From an uncultured Granulosicoccaceae bacterium (GTDB taxonomy: Bacteria > Pseudomonadota > Gammaproteobacteria > Granulosicoccales > Granulosicoccaceae): a DNA stretch of 64,000 nt. The stretch covers positions 113,767 through 177,766 of the forward strand of contig CALFCF010000009.1 of NCBI GenBank assembly GCA_937951345.1, in the 5' to 3' direction. Positions within the stretch are counted from its first letter, which is position 1. Every line of letters starts with the position of its first letter. This document shows, one piece after another, positions 9,071-18,198 of this stretch. Position numbers and translations under genes: made by a program. The notes beneath the pieces are model-generated. The model did no database searches, was not told the DNA's origin, and saw only the letters and a program-made list of their open reading frames with translations.

Positions 9071-11465
9071 GACGTTGTCGGTCGGTGTAAAAGAGCTGAT
9101 TCAGTTCGCTTGCAGCACGGGTGACTTGGTTCGTGAGGGCCCTGCAGGCCCGACCGCACGGGAAGGGATTGCTGCGCACAAAAGAATACAGGCTGAGCGT
9201 CACAAGGACGAGGAGGTTGAAGTTGCATTGAGTACGCATTACATCAAGGATGATGTTTCCATAAAAATCAGTGGTCGTGTAGATCTGATAAACAAGACTG
9301 ACACTCCACCGATACTCACGGAAATAAAAAGTACCTATGTGGCGCTGGAACATCTGTCTGAATCGGTGGTGACTCAATACTGGAATCAGTTGAGAATCTA
9401 TGCCGCATTGTTTCTGCTCAACCGCGATAACGATGAAGATGTGACTTTGGATGCGCAAAGCGACGATTGTCATCTGCGGTTGTTGATCATCAATCTGCGT
9501 AACAGCGAGGTACAAACGGCATTTTTGAAGGAATCTCGTGCGCAGCTTATAGCCTTTCTGGATGATGCGATAACCACCTGGCTTGCCTGGCAAAAGCGTC
9601 TTGCCAGACACCGTGAAGCCATGCGGTTGTCAGCTACAACTCTGAAATTTCCGTTTCCGGATTATCGACAGGGTCAGTACCAAATGGCTGCAAATGTTTA
9701 TCGCAGTCTGCGCGATGGCGATCATTTAATGTGCGAAGCACCAACGGGTACCGGAAAATCGATCTCAGCCGTCTTCCCGGCATGCAAGGCTCTGGCTGAA
9801 CAGCATGTGCAGCAGATTTGTTATCTGACCGCTAAAAATTCCGGTAAACAAGCTGCTGCTGCGGCGTTGGCACTGTTGCGACAATCTGGCTTTGATGTTG
9901 TTGCGTTGACGATCTCGTCGAAACGGCTGACATGTCACTGTCAAAATTCCACTTGTGAGCTGATGCCTGATGGCCGTTGCCCGCGTACAGTCGGGTTTTA
10001 TGATCGATTACCTGAAGCCAGAGAAGATCTGCTGGATCGCCGCTTACTGGATGGGGATACGATTGATCGGGTAGCTCACCAGCACAATGTCTGTCCGTTT
10101 GAATTGTCGCTGCAGATGGTTCGTTATGCAGATTTTGTAATTTGTGATTACAACTATGTTTTCGATCCGTTGGTTAAACTTATTTCATTAATCGATAACG
10201 CTGACACTATCGGATTTCTGGTAGATGAAGCGCATAATCTGGCGGACCGTTCCAGAGCGATGTATTCCGCCAGATTAAACACTGCTCAGCTGCGAGAGAT
10301 CGTGGCGATATGTGAAAACGAGCTAGCCAGTATCGCCAGTGCCGCAAAATCGTTAGATCGAAAGCTCTCGTCAATTGCCTCATCGTTTGAGTCTTTACCT
10401 GCATCCACCAACGAACTGCCTGGCGGATTGATGAAACAGCTTGATAAAGCTGTCCAGGCAATTCTGGAAAGCGAAGTAGCAGCTGCTTCTCTGCCCAGTG
10501 AGCAAAAGTTCAAAGTCTGGGAAGTTTTAAGAGAGTTGATGCGTAGTCAGGTTATCGGGACTATGTTTGATCACCAGCATCGTTTGTTTGTTGACGAATT
10601 CAAGTCCGGTCGACGAAGAAATATCCAGCTCGATTTATCCTGTATTGATGCGAGTAGATTCGTCGGCAAAACATTTGAGCAACTACACGCCGCTGTCGTC
10701 TTTTCAGCTACTTTGCGTCCATACCATTTTCATATGGACATGCTGGGCTTGCCCGAAACGGTTACAGCATTGTCTTTACCGCCAGTTTACAAGCCGGAGC
10801 AGACGGGGTGTTATCTTTGTACCTGGATTGATACACGATTCCATTCGCGCCAGAAATCCGGAGAGGATCTTGTGCAACTGATTCATTCAGTGATTAATGC
10901 TCGATCGGGTAACTATCTTGTGTTCTTTCCGTCCTACCAGTACATGCAAACCATTGCCGCGGCTTTTGGCACACGTTTTCCGGGGACTAGAATCCTCGTT
11001 CAGGACAGAGATTCCAGCTCAAGTGAGCGGGAATCATTTCTGAAAAATTTTGAAAAAGCAGGCTGCACATTGGGTTTTGCAATCATGGCAGGCGTCTATG
11101 GCGAAGGGCTTGACTATCAGGGTGATGCATTGATCGGAACGATCATCGTGGGAACGGGTTTACCTGGCTATGATCTTAAAATGCAGGAGCGTAAAGACAG
11201 TCTTGATACTGAGGGATACAATGGCTTCGACTATGCATACCGGTTTCCCGGGTTTGTGCGTGTGCTACAGGCAGCGGGCCGCGTAATCCGCTCAGAGTCT
11301 GATAAGGGTGTTGTGATACTGGTTGATCCTAGATTCAATACTCAGTTTTACAGGCGAATGTTTCCATCCAACTGGCAAGCCACCCAGTGCGATCAGCAGG
11401 ACGCTCTGGATCATCAGCTCTGTGAGTTTTGGTGCGGCTCGAAACGTGAATCCGCAATCACCTAA
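9045..11465 (+). CDS. XPD/DinG-like Fe-S helicase with N-terminal PD-(D/E)XK-like domain
   Basis: An 806-residue predicted 5'-3' DNA helicase. Residues about 10-180 resemble a Cas4/RecB-type nuclease fold, with ISGRVDL and ILTEIKSTY giving the D...ExK core. Walker A is APTGTGKS (about 232), Walker B is VDEAHN (about 392), and motif VI is QAAGRVIRS (about 745). Four cysteines between motifs Ia and II (LTCHCQNSTC, GRCP, NVCPFE) fit a 4Fe-4S cluster. It overlaps the nuclease gene by 26 bp. ATG at 9063 is an alternative start that fits the homologous LSVGVKEL beginning better and leaves an 8-bp overlap. A joint role in crosslink repair is inferred. Confidence 0.88.
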   Translation: MKNLQTMNETLSVGVKELIQFACSTGDLVREGPAGPTAREGIAAHKRIQAERHKDEEVEVALSTHYIKDDVSIKISGRVDLINKTDTPPILTEIKSTYVALEHLSESVVTQYWNQLRIYAALFLLNRDNDEDVTLDAQSDDCHLRLLIINLRNSEVQTAFLKESRAQLIAFLDDAITTWLAWQKRLARHREAMRLSATTLKFPFPDYRQGQYQMAANVYRSLRDGDHLMCEAPTGTGKSISAVFPACKALAEQHVQQICYLTAKNSGKQAAAAALALLRQSGFDVVALTISSKRLTCHCQNSTCELMPDGRCPRTVGFYDRLPEAREDLLDRRLLDGDTIDRVAHQHNVCPFELSLQMVRYADFVICDYNYVFDPLVKLISLIDNADTIGFLVDEAHNLADRSRAMYSARLNTAQLREIVAICENELASIASAAKSLDRKLSSIASSFESLPASTNELPGGLMKQLDKAVQAILESEVAAASLPSEQKFKVWEVLRELMRSQVIGTMFDHQHRLFVDEFKSGRRRNIQLDLSCIDASRFVGKTFEQLHAAVVFSATLRPYHFHMDMLGLPETVTALSLPPVYKPEQTGCYLCTWIDTRFHSRQKSGEDLVQLIHSVINARSGNYLVFFPSYQYMQTIAAAFGTRFPGTRILVQDRDSSSSERESFLKNFEKAGCTLGFAIMAGVYGEGLDYQGDALIGTIIVGTGLPGYDLKMQERKDSLDTEGYNGFDYAYRFPGFVRVLQAAGRVIRSESDKGVVILVDPRFNTQFYRRMFPSNWQATQCDQQDALDHQLCEFWCGSKRESAIT

Positions 11466-11522
11466 TTAAAACTACTGCCGTTGCCAATTTAAAAATCGAT
11501 TGAAAAAACGAGCGAATAACGA

Positions 11523-11548
11523 ACAAAGGCGGCATTGGCCGCCTTTGT
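11523..11548. terminator. Strong stem-loop between convergent genes
   Basis: ACAAAGGCGG and CCGCCTTTGT form a perfect 10-bp stem around a 6-base loop, 57 bp after the helicase stop and 58 bp before the end of the H1-like gene. There is no long T-run on either strand, so it is a probable but not textbook bidirectional terminator. Confidence 0.6.
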
Positions 11549-11605
11549 CGCCTAACCGGTTATCCGGTTTGCGCTACAGATAAATCTGTGTAGAGATCTA
11601 CCTTG

Positions 11606-12046
11606 CTATTTGCGAGTAGATCGCGTTCTGCGTGAAACCGGCTTACGTCGTGTAGTCGCCTTGCGAACCGGTTTTTTAGTAGCAGCCTTACGCTTGGTAG
11701 CGGTCTTCTTGCGAGCAACAGTCTTCTTGGCAGCCTTGCGAACCGGCTTTTTGGTAGCAGCCTTACGTTTGGTAGCGGTCTTTTTGCGTGCAACAGTCTT
11801 CTTGGCAGCCTTGCGAACTGGCTTTTTAGTAGCAGCCTTACGCTTGGTAGCGGTCTTTTTGCGTGCAACAGTCTTTTTGGTAGCAGACTTACGGACCGGC
11901 TTCTTCTTGGTGGTCGCCTTTTTCTTTGTGGCAGAGCGTTTCTTAGCGGCTGCCTTTCCAGCTGCTTTCTTTTTTCCTACTGTACGCCGCGTTGTCGATT
12001 TAGGAGACTTTCGCGTAACAGTCTTTTTGGAAATTTTTGATTTCAC
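11606..12046 (-). CDS. Histone H1-like / AlgP-type lysine-rich DNA-binding protein
   Basis: A 146-residue, extremely basic protein made almost only of Lys, Ala, Arg and Thr, as in bacterial H1-like and AlgP proteins that bind DNA without sequence preference. Three consecutive 25-residue units (AKKTVARKKTATKRKAATKK then PVRKA) fill the C-terminal half and correspond to 75-bp DNA repeats. A GTG at 12046 preceded by GAGGAA at good spacing is chosen; an ATG further up at 12091 adds an unrelated acidic stretch. Copy number of the repeat is likely to vary between strains. Confidence 0.75.
   Translation of the reverse strand: MKSKISKKTVTRKSPKSTTRRTVGKKKAAGKAAAKKRSATKKKATTKKKPVRKSATKKTVARKKTATKRKAATKKPVRKAAKKTVARKKTATKRKAATKKPVRKAAKKTVARKKTATKRKAATKKPVRKATTRRKPVSRRTRSTRK
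11660..11884. repeat. 75-bp tandem repeats within the H1-like gene
   Basis: Three head-to-tail units of about 75 bp encode the 25-residue KKP-type repeats. The units differ at a few third positions only, showing recent duplication or gene conversion. Confidence 0.75.
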
Positions 12047-12743
12047 GAGGTGTTCCTCAATTGTCTGTTCAAGTGCCGAAGCACAAAGCAAATATCGTAC
12101 ACATAAGCAAAAAAGTTTAGAAAAAAGTGTGAACGCGTGTGCTTTTTGGTTTACGTGTTTACCACTCAGAAAACTTCCCGGAGCAATACAAATGCCTGGA
12201 CACGATCAACTGTGTGATTGTTCGAGGTCTTTTTTTGATTCTACAAAGTCAGCAAATGCCTTCTCGTTACACTGCTTCTGTTTGTTGTACCGATCGGTTC
12301 CACGGTGATAATCCTGATCTAGCCTGCTCTATTCATGAAGGGTTCGCCACCAGAGTCTGGCTGCCTAAGCAGGTCGCACGATTGAGCGAAATTCGTAGAA
12401 ATCTACGGGTTGAGCTCAATCGAGTGAGCTGCGACGGCAGACGGGCACTGGGAGTGAATAGAAAACAGTGCGCGAATACCCGCAGCGAAGCTAAAATTGC
12501 TTTTCTAACTGGAAATGGCTTAGTTTTCATTGTCACTGTTTTCGCCTTCGTGAATAGAGCAGGCTAGGTGACGCAATCGGTGAGATGTTGAACCCGACAC
12601 CTGTGTGAACATGCCGCCACTTTGATATAGTTTATTGTCAGAAAAACTTCTATCAGAGAGCTGTACAAAACCTTTTATGCCGGTTGCAGGCAGTTTTTTG
12701 CTGCTTCACGGCAGATCGATCGTACTTATTGGGACACAAAACA
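12047..12743. other. Intergenic region around copy B1
   Basis: Apart from the B1 element this 697-bp divergent gap should contain the promoters of the H1-like gene (left) and the dehydrogenase (right). No convincing gene was found in it; the frames present have atypical composition and no homologous look. Confidence 0.5.
12319..12567. mobile_element. Family B CTAG-ended inverted-repeat element, copy B1 (longest)
   Basis: A 249-bp element with ends CTAGCCTGCTCTATTCATGA and the inverse at 12567. Inside, CGATTGAGC (12379-12387) and GCTCAATCG (12414-12422) enclose a smaller CGTAGA/TCTACG hairpin. Positions about 12468-12567 are nearly identical to the right part of copy B4 at 33396. Open frames crossing it have no protein-like composition. 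It lies between the H1-like gene and the dehydrogenase gene. CTAG at both ends may be a target duplication. The source insertion sequence is not identified; an IS1380-type parent is possible. Confidence 0.75.
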
Positions 12744-13700
12744 ATGCGCGTAGGCTTTATTGGGTTAGGAAATGTCGGTGGCAAGCTCGCCGGAAGCGTA
12801 GCAAGAAATGGCCATGAACTGTTTGTTCATGATCTCGATCGAGGTGCGGCTGAATCGTTTGTAAGCAACGGCGCATCCTGGGCGGATTCGCCGGCAGCGT
12901 TGACAGAAGCTGTGGAGATTGTCATCACCTGCCTACCCAGCCCGGAAGCATCCGCGCAGGTGCTTGAATCGGAAGCAGGTGTTTTATCGGCTTTGCGCGA
13001 AGGGCAGATTTGGGCGGAAATGAGTACAACGGACGCAGGCGAAATTCAGCGATTGGCTGAGAAGGTGCAGGCCAAAGGTGCAGATGCCATTGAATGTCCT
13101 GTCAGTGGCGGTTGCCATCGCGCTGCCACCGGAAATATTTCAATATTTGCCGGTTGCTCGCGACCTGTGTTTGAACGCATGTTGCCATTGCTGACTACAC
13201 TGGGGCGCCGCGTTTTGCACACCGGTAATCTGGGTTCGGCATCACAGTTGAAAGTGCTGACCAATTATCTGGCTACAGCAAACCTGGTGACATTGTGCGA
13301 AGCGTTAGTTACGGCAAAAGGTGCAGGTCTTGATCTGAACACCGCCTATGAGGCAATTCGTATTTCATCAGGAAATTCGTTTGTCCATGAAACCGAGAGC
13401 CAGGTCATCTTGAATGGTAGTCGCGACATCAGTTTCACGATGGACCTGGTGTCCAAGGATATCGGATTGTTCCAGAAAATGGCTGACGACAATAATATAC
13501 CGCTTGAAATATCGCCTGCACTAATAGACATATTCAAGGACGGAGAGAGCCGTTACGGGAGCCGTGAGTTTTCGCCCAATATAATTCGTAGACTTGAGGA
13601 TGCGACGGGTCTGGATATACGGGCGAACGGCTTTCCGGCTGAAATAGTTGACGATGAGCCCGAGGAACCCGGCTATGAGGTTACAACTGGTGGCATTTGA
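12744..13700 (+). CDS. NAD(P)-dependent beta-hydroxyacid dehydrogenase (3-hydroxyisobutyrate dehydrogenase family)
   Basis: A 318-residue cytosolic oxidoreductase. The Rossmann loop GLGNVGG (7-13) opens the protein, CPVSGG (118-123) is the substrate-binding block, and K170 with N174 in LKVLTNY are the catalytic pair of the family. Members reduce tartronate semialdehyde or oxidise 3-hydroxyisobutyrate and related acids; the exact substrate is open. The ATG at 12744 is placed right before the RVGFIGLG strand, with GGGA about 10 bp upstream; longer frames add only low-complexity residues. The last 20 residues are an acidic tail. Confidence 0.82.
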   Translation: MRVGFIGLGNVGGKLAGSVARNGHELFVHDLDRGAAESFVSNGASWADSPAALTEAVEIVITCLPSPEASAQVLESEAGVLSALREGQIWAEMSTTDAGEIQRLAEKVQAKGADAIECPVSGGCHRAATGNISIFAGCSRPVFERMLPLLTTLGRRVLHTGNLGSASQLKVLTNYLATANLVTLCEALVTAKGAGLDLNTAYEAIRISSGNSFVHETESQVILNGSRDISFTMDLVSKDIGLFQKMADDNNIPLEISPALIDIFKDGESRYGSREFSPNIIRRLEDATGLDIRANGFPAEIVDDEPEEPGYEVTTGGI

Positions 13701-13990
13701 ATTGCATTACACTGGATCATAGTATAGTTTACAATGTGTAACATTTGAATTTGTGCCAACCGGGACGTGGCTTTTTGAGTCGATAAGCGAAGGTATGTGT
13801 GCAGATTGTGGGTTCATAGTTAATCGTCAGATGATTACGGCATCTGCACGATGCGGTTTGATTTAGCGCAGCTGGCAAGATGTCGAGCCAGTTGTTTCAT
13901 GGACGAAATCTACGGTCGGTTGACTGAAGATTTCTTTAGCATTTGTTCCACCACAGTTGTTGCTGTGACTAAAAAGGGGGAAGAGGTTAA

Positions 13991-14413
13991 ATGCTTATTC
14001 TCAGTCGCCGGGCCGGCGAATCAATTATTCTGAACGAAAATATTACGTTGACTGTTGTCAGTATCAAGGGCAAACAGGTGCGCATAGGTATTGATGCACC
14101 TGATGAAGTCAGTGTGCATCGGGAAGAAGTCTTTCAACGTATTCTGGATGGCGAAGCTACTGGCTACACGCCTGCCGAGAAAAGACAAGACCCGAGTTTA
14201 CGCTCCGAGTCACCACAAAAACATCATGATAACCCTGATGAGGATCATGACGACAATGGTGATCAATCATCCGAGGCTTATGGTTTAGCTGCCTCTGGTG
14301 GAAGCGAGAGAGTGGCAAACGACACTAGCAGGTTAAGCGGTGCCAGCAATGATGCTGGCAAGGCGAATAACGTGACTATTTTGCATCGTAGAAGACGCAC
14401 ACCTGTGGAATGA
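13991..14413 (+). CDS. csrA: Carbon storage regulator CsrA with an 80-residue C-terminal extension
   Basis: Residues 1-58 are a complete Csr[13 protein letters not shown], the beta-strand core, and [10 protein letters not shown] with the RNA-contacting L4, R6 and R44. CsrA represses or activates translation by binding GGA motifs in mRNA leaders. Normal CsrA is 60-70 residues; this one has 140. The extra part is rich in Asp, His and Ser (about 70-95), then Ser/Gly/Asn, and ends HRRRRTPVE. The frame is continuous, with no sign of a shift. The ribosome-binding site AGGGGGAAGAGG is strong and itself contains a GGA, which would allow self-binding. No neighbour shares its strand closely. Confidence 0.88.
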   Translation: MLILSRRAGESIILNENITLTVVSIKGKQVRIGIDAPDEVSVHREEVFQRILDGEATGYTPAEKRQDPSLRSESPQKHHDNPDEDHDDNGDQSSEAYGLAASGGSERVANDTSRLSGASNDAGKANNVTILHRRRRTPVE

Positions 14414-14618
14414 CAGTCTCCTGATTGTTTCGGTCTTTTACGTAGTCGTCTATTAGCTGTTTCGTAGTTACTTCTTGATGTCTCGGGCTTTGCTGTGAAA
14501 TTATTTTGCGGTTAGTTTTCAACAGCCTGGTTGATAGAAGGTATTAATTAATCAGGTGTTGATACTAGTTGAAGCAGACAACCATCGAAGCAGATAATTT
14601 TCGGGGCTGATGATTGTC

Positions 14619-14638
14619 GGAGCGGAGAATGCCGCTCC
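14619..14638. terminator. Stem-loop downstream of csrA
   Basis: GGAGCGG and CCGCTCC form a 7-bp stem with a 6-base loop about 205 bp after the csrA stop; only two T residues follow, so terminator function is tentative. Confidence 0.35.
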
Positions 14639-14736
14639 TTCCCATCTCACGCGGATAGCAACGTTTATCTTCTATCTAACCGCACTATCAGACCGTTCTG
14701 TCCTACCGAACCTTCGACCGAACTTTTCGACCGTAA

Positions 14737-14770
14737 GTCACCAGAGCCTCGGGTTTGGACTCGCGGTGAC
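14737..14770. other. GTCACC/GGTGAC stem-loop between csrA and the M16 protease gene
   Basis: GTCACC and GGTGAC, with a second inner GAG/CTC pairing, form an interrupted hairpin just past the end of the leftward protease gene. It may stop transcription from the right or belong to a small structured RNA; there is no T-tract to decide. The rest of the 374-bp gap holds nothing recognisable. Confidence 0.35.
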
Positions 14771-14787
14771 TACCGTTAACAATGCGC

Positions 14788-17715
14788 TTACAGCGTAATT
14801 CTATCAGCCTGGTTTAAATCTGATGCATCTGCTGTGTTGTCATTGGTTACGACAGCAAAATGCTCGTTCGTCTCACCCAGATAACGATCTGCAACGCTCA
14901 CCAGATCATCGATGGTTACATTGAGTATTCGCTCGCGCAATTTCTTTCGCATTTCGGCATCTCTTCCGAAGAGTTTCCCCTGAAATGTTGCTCTTGCTTT
15001 ACCGGCAGGAGACCCTGGTTTGTCTATCGCACTGACGACATTCAGGATACCTTCCTCAACCTGTCGCCATTCATGTTTGTTATCGGTCATCCAGGTGACT
15101 GAATCGCGAAAATCTGCAAGGGTTTCGTCCAGTCTCGGATCTCGATAGGAATAAAACCTGAACGATGCACTGTCGGAGTCGTAGCTGGCACCGCCGCCAT
15201 AGGCGCCACCGGCTTCACGAATGCAGCGGTGCAGATACCCGTTACGTAGAACTGGCCCCAGCACGGCAAGTGCGGCCGCATCTTCATGTGCCGCAGAAAC
15301 AACCGGGAAGGCAGAGGCGACGAAGTTAACTTCGGTACTGGTTGTCCATACCTGTTTCGAGCGCGCTGACTGGAAATCAATCTCAAAGGGTTTTTCAATG
15401 TCAGCAGTCGTGCGTGTTCCGAATATATCCACCGTCCGTTTTGCGAGTGTCTGGATGTTATCCTGCTCGGCAACAATCAAGTGCTGTGCAACACCGCCTG
15501 TCACTATGTTATGTAAACGCTCAAATCGTTTTGCGATTTCTTTCAGATGGTCGACATTGTCAAGCTGATCATCCAGCGCTTTTAACGACTTGATGCCTTG
15601 CAAGCCGTTTAGACGATGAGACATGGCAGCAACAGGATTGATACCACTGGCGGCAGCTGTCATAGCAAGGCTGTGCCCACTACCGGTAACACTCTGCTCG
15701 CGTGCCGCCCGGGTCTGGGCAAAGAGTTCTCTGATTCGGCTGTGCTCATCGAATCGAACTGATGTCAGTGTGTCGTTCATTAAGTCAAGCAAAGCTTCAT
15801 GGTTGCGCAGCAATGCTTTGCCTGTTAACACAAAGTAGGTCTTGAGTTTGGTGGCATCGTCCACCTGGCTGCGTTTCAGTGAATAAGCGCCAAAAGAGCC
15901 GGTTACCGCTGACTGCAGTGACTGGGTCTCCAGATAGTTGCGGTTACCACTGCCAAGCTCGCCCAGAAAACTTGTGTAAAACGGTAATATGCTGAGTAAC
16001 TCTTCGTCGAGTTCTGGTAATTCAATCAGCAGATCCTGATAAACGAGTCCGTTCGTTCCCTGTTCGTACAGGTGAAGTTTGCCCGCTTCGCTATCTTGTT
16101 CAGTTCCGGTAGGGATTTGCGCAGAAATATCGGCTGGTACATCCTCAAGGGTTACTTTGGGCAGTATTTCCGGATCATCTTCCTGGGTTTGACGTACTGA
16201 GAGTTGTTGTGCCAGATCAACTACCTGTTGCTTCTCACTGTCGGTCATACCCGCTTTGCGCAACTTCAATCGTTCTGCTTCAGCACGCTGGCGAACTTCA
16301 CTGATTCGCGTGTCCGGGTTGAGTGTTAATCGGACAAAATGGCGGTTGTCGAGAAATAATTCACGCACTGTCTGCTGAACGAAATCTTCAGATTTGCACG
16401 CTTCTCTTAGACGTTCCAAAGCCGGGTCGAGGTCCAGCACATCCATTGTATTGCCATGAAGCATGGCACTGGATAGGCCGCCTAGTAGCAACTGCAAACC
16501 GAAAGGCATGCCATCACCACGAATTTCGCGCTGACTGATTTCAAGCTGGTGCAGTATCGCATCCACCGATGCTTTAGGAACCCCGTTCTCGGCAACATCT
16601 TCAAGCACAGTGAGAATCAGCTGTTCAACAGCGTCGGCTTGTGCAGGTGAGGATCCTTCCATGCCGCAGCAAAACAACATTTCCCGGTTACCGTCCTCGA
16701 TACCGCAAAGTGGTGATGGGGAACTACCGAGTTCTGTGGTTTCAAGTGCCTTAAGTAAAGGTGAGGCGCTGTTATCAAGCAGAACATCTACAACCAGATG
16801 TGCGCGTAAGCGTTGATCAAGATCAATGCTTTCACCAAGTAGCCATGCACAAACAATGTGTGTGTTGCTATCAATATCGGTTTCGTCAGATGCGTATGCT
16901 TCCTGTACACGTACCGGCGCATGGTAGCGATGTGTGGGTGCTACCTGTATGGTTCTGTCGAGTGGTTCGAATCTGCTTAGTACATGGTTTTCGAAACGCT
17001 CCTGTAGCTCAACCGCAGGTATATCGCCGAATGTCATCAAGACCGCATTAGAGGGATGGTAGTGCGTGTCATAGAATGATTTGAGTTGATCGTAAGTCAA
17101 ATCAAGAATCACTTCCGGGTCACCGCCACTGTTGTAATGGTAGGTATTGTTGGGATAGACATATTTCGTCAGTGTCTGCCACAGTGTACTTGTCGGTGCG
17201 CTCATCGCCCCTTTCATTTCGTTGAACACAACGCCCTTGTAAACCAAATCTGAATCCGGGTTGTCGCTGTCTTCGAATTCAACCCGATGTCCTTCCTGAG
17301 CAAAATCTAATTCATGCAGACGCGAGAAAAATACTGCGTCCAGATACACATCCAGCAGGTTGAAATAATCCTTGCGGTTTTGCGTGGAAAACGGGTAAGC
17401 GGTCCAGTCGGTCGACGTGAACGCATTCATAAATGTGTTCAATGAGCGCCGGATCATCATAAAAAACGGATCACGTACCGGGTATTTTTCACTGCCGCAA
17501 AGTACCGTGTGCTCAAGAATATGAGCAACTCCGGTTGAGTCTGTGGGCACAGTCCGTAATCCGACCAGGAACACATTTTCCGGGTTGTCTGCTGCAAGAT
17601 GGAAATGCGGCGTACCGATTTGTGTGTGTCGGTACTCGGTAACATCGATATTCAGTGAGCTGATTCGTCGATGATTGACCTTTTCAAATGCTGAATGCGC
17701 CAGCGCCTTGTTCAT
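14788..17715 (-). CDS. M16C zinc metallopeptidase, presequence protease (PreP/Cym1) type
   Basis: A 975-residue peptidase. The inverted zinc motif HILEH (65-69) and the third ligand E166 in NEMKGA are present, followed by the M16C landmark RDPFFMMIRRSLNTFMNAFT. Four M16 domains in one chain joined by a helical hinge match PreP and Cym1, which clamp around and degrade peptides up to about 65 residues. There is no signal peptide, so it is probably cytosolic. The Arg/Tyr pair expected in the C-terminal half appears in GGAYGGGASYD (about 820-835). It is transcribed alone. Confidence 0.9.
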   Translation of the reverse strand: MNKALAHSAFEKVNHRRISSLNIDVTEYRHTQIGTPHFHLAADNPENVFLVGLRTVPTDSTGVAHILEHTVLCGSEKYPVRDPFFMMIRRSLNTFMNAFTSTDWTAYPFSTQNRKDYFNLLDVYLDAVFFSRLHELDFAQEGHRVEFEDSDNPDSDLVYKGVVFNEMKGAMSAPTSTLWQTLTKYVYPNNTYHYNSGGDPEVILDLTYDQLKSFYDTHYHPSNAVLMTFGDIPAVELQERFENHVLSRFEPLDRTIQVAPTHRYHAPVRVQEAYASDETDIDSNTHIVCAWLLGESIDLDQRLRAHLVVDVLLDNSASPLLKALETTELGSSPSPLCGIEDGNREMLFCCGMEGSSPAQADAVEQLILTVLEDVAENGVPKASVDAILHQLEISQREIRGDGMPFGLQLLLGGLSSAMLHGNTMDVLDLDPALERLREACKSEDFVQQTVRELFLDNRHFVRLTLNPDTRISEVRQRAEAERLKLRKAGMTDSEKQQVVDLAQQLSVRQTQEDDPEILPKVTLEDVPADISAQIPTGTEQDSEAGKLHLYEQGTNGLVYQDLLIELPELDEELLSILPFYTSFLGELGSGNRNYLETQSLQSAVTGSFGAYSLKRSQVDDATKLKTYFVLTGKALLRNHEALLDLMNDTLTSVRFDEHSRIRELFAQTRAAREQSVTGSGHSLAMTAAASGINPVAAMSHRLNGLQGIKSLKALDDQLDNVDHLKEIAKRFERLHNIVTGGVAQHLIVAEQDNIQTLAKRTVDIFGTRTTADIEKPFEIDFQSARSKQVWTTSTEVNFVASAFPVVSAAHEDAAALAVLGPVLRNGYLHRCIREAGGAYGGGASYDSDSASFRFYSYRDPRLDETLADFRDSVTWMTDNKHEWRQVEEGILNVVSAIDKPGSPAGKARATFQGKLFGRDAEMRKKLRERILNVTIDDLVSVADRYLGETNEHFAVVTNDNTADASDLNQADRITL

Positions 17716-18198
17716 TTGTTATGCCTTCGGTTATTTCCAACAATTGTGATCACAAACTTATAGCAACCACCTATAACGACAACGGATTGCTGATTGTTCG
17801 TATTTGTAGCGTAGTTGCGGCGTAATTGCAGCGTAATTGCAGCGTAGTTGCCGTGTATGCGTTTCCTGTTTCACTACCTTTTTGAATATCGGTCGCGTTC
17901 CCGCACCGCTAGTATGAACGCGGTCTTTGTGCTTTTTTGTACGCTCGATTCGGTGTATCAGAGCATCATCTCAAAAAACTAATCGAGCCGATATGCTTTT
18001 CGGGGAGGCTGGCAGAGAAATTATCGGATTGAGACGGGCTGCATCAAGGCTCCGGCTGGCCGGATATCCAACTTTGCGACGTCACCACCAAAGAACAACC
18101 CGATACGAGCAGCACCCCGTCGCGTATCTGGTGGGTTAATGGTGGGTCAATGTTGGGTCAATATGGCTGCTTCTAATCAGTGTCTAGCCGATGTTTTA
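17716..18198. other. Intergenic region with an 11-bp tandem repeat
   Basis: The gap holds four adjacent 11-bp units of the form GCGTARTTGCN at 17809-17852. Frames in the remainder have no coding signature. It should include the promoter of the leftward protease gene. Confidence 0.5.
17809..17852. repeat. 11-bp tandem repeat, four units
   Basis: Units GCGTAGTTGCG, GCGTAATTGCA, GCGTAATTGCA and GCGTAGTTGCC lie head to tail, about 95 bp upstream of the protease start codon. Confidence 0.75.

Noticed and set aside
11610..12308. 232-residue plus-strand frame opposite the H1-like gene
   Set aside because: It is the antisense shadow of the repetitive Lys/Ala codons, giving a Leu/Val/Ala repeat with no homologous look.
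12139..12567. 142-residue open frame over the B1 element
   Set aside because: It is mostly the repeat itself; the same C-terminal residues recur in the frame at 33317-33526 because the DNA is repeated, not because a protein is conserved.
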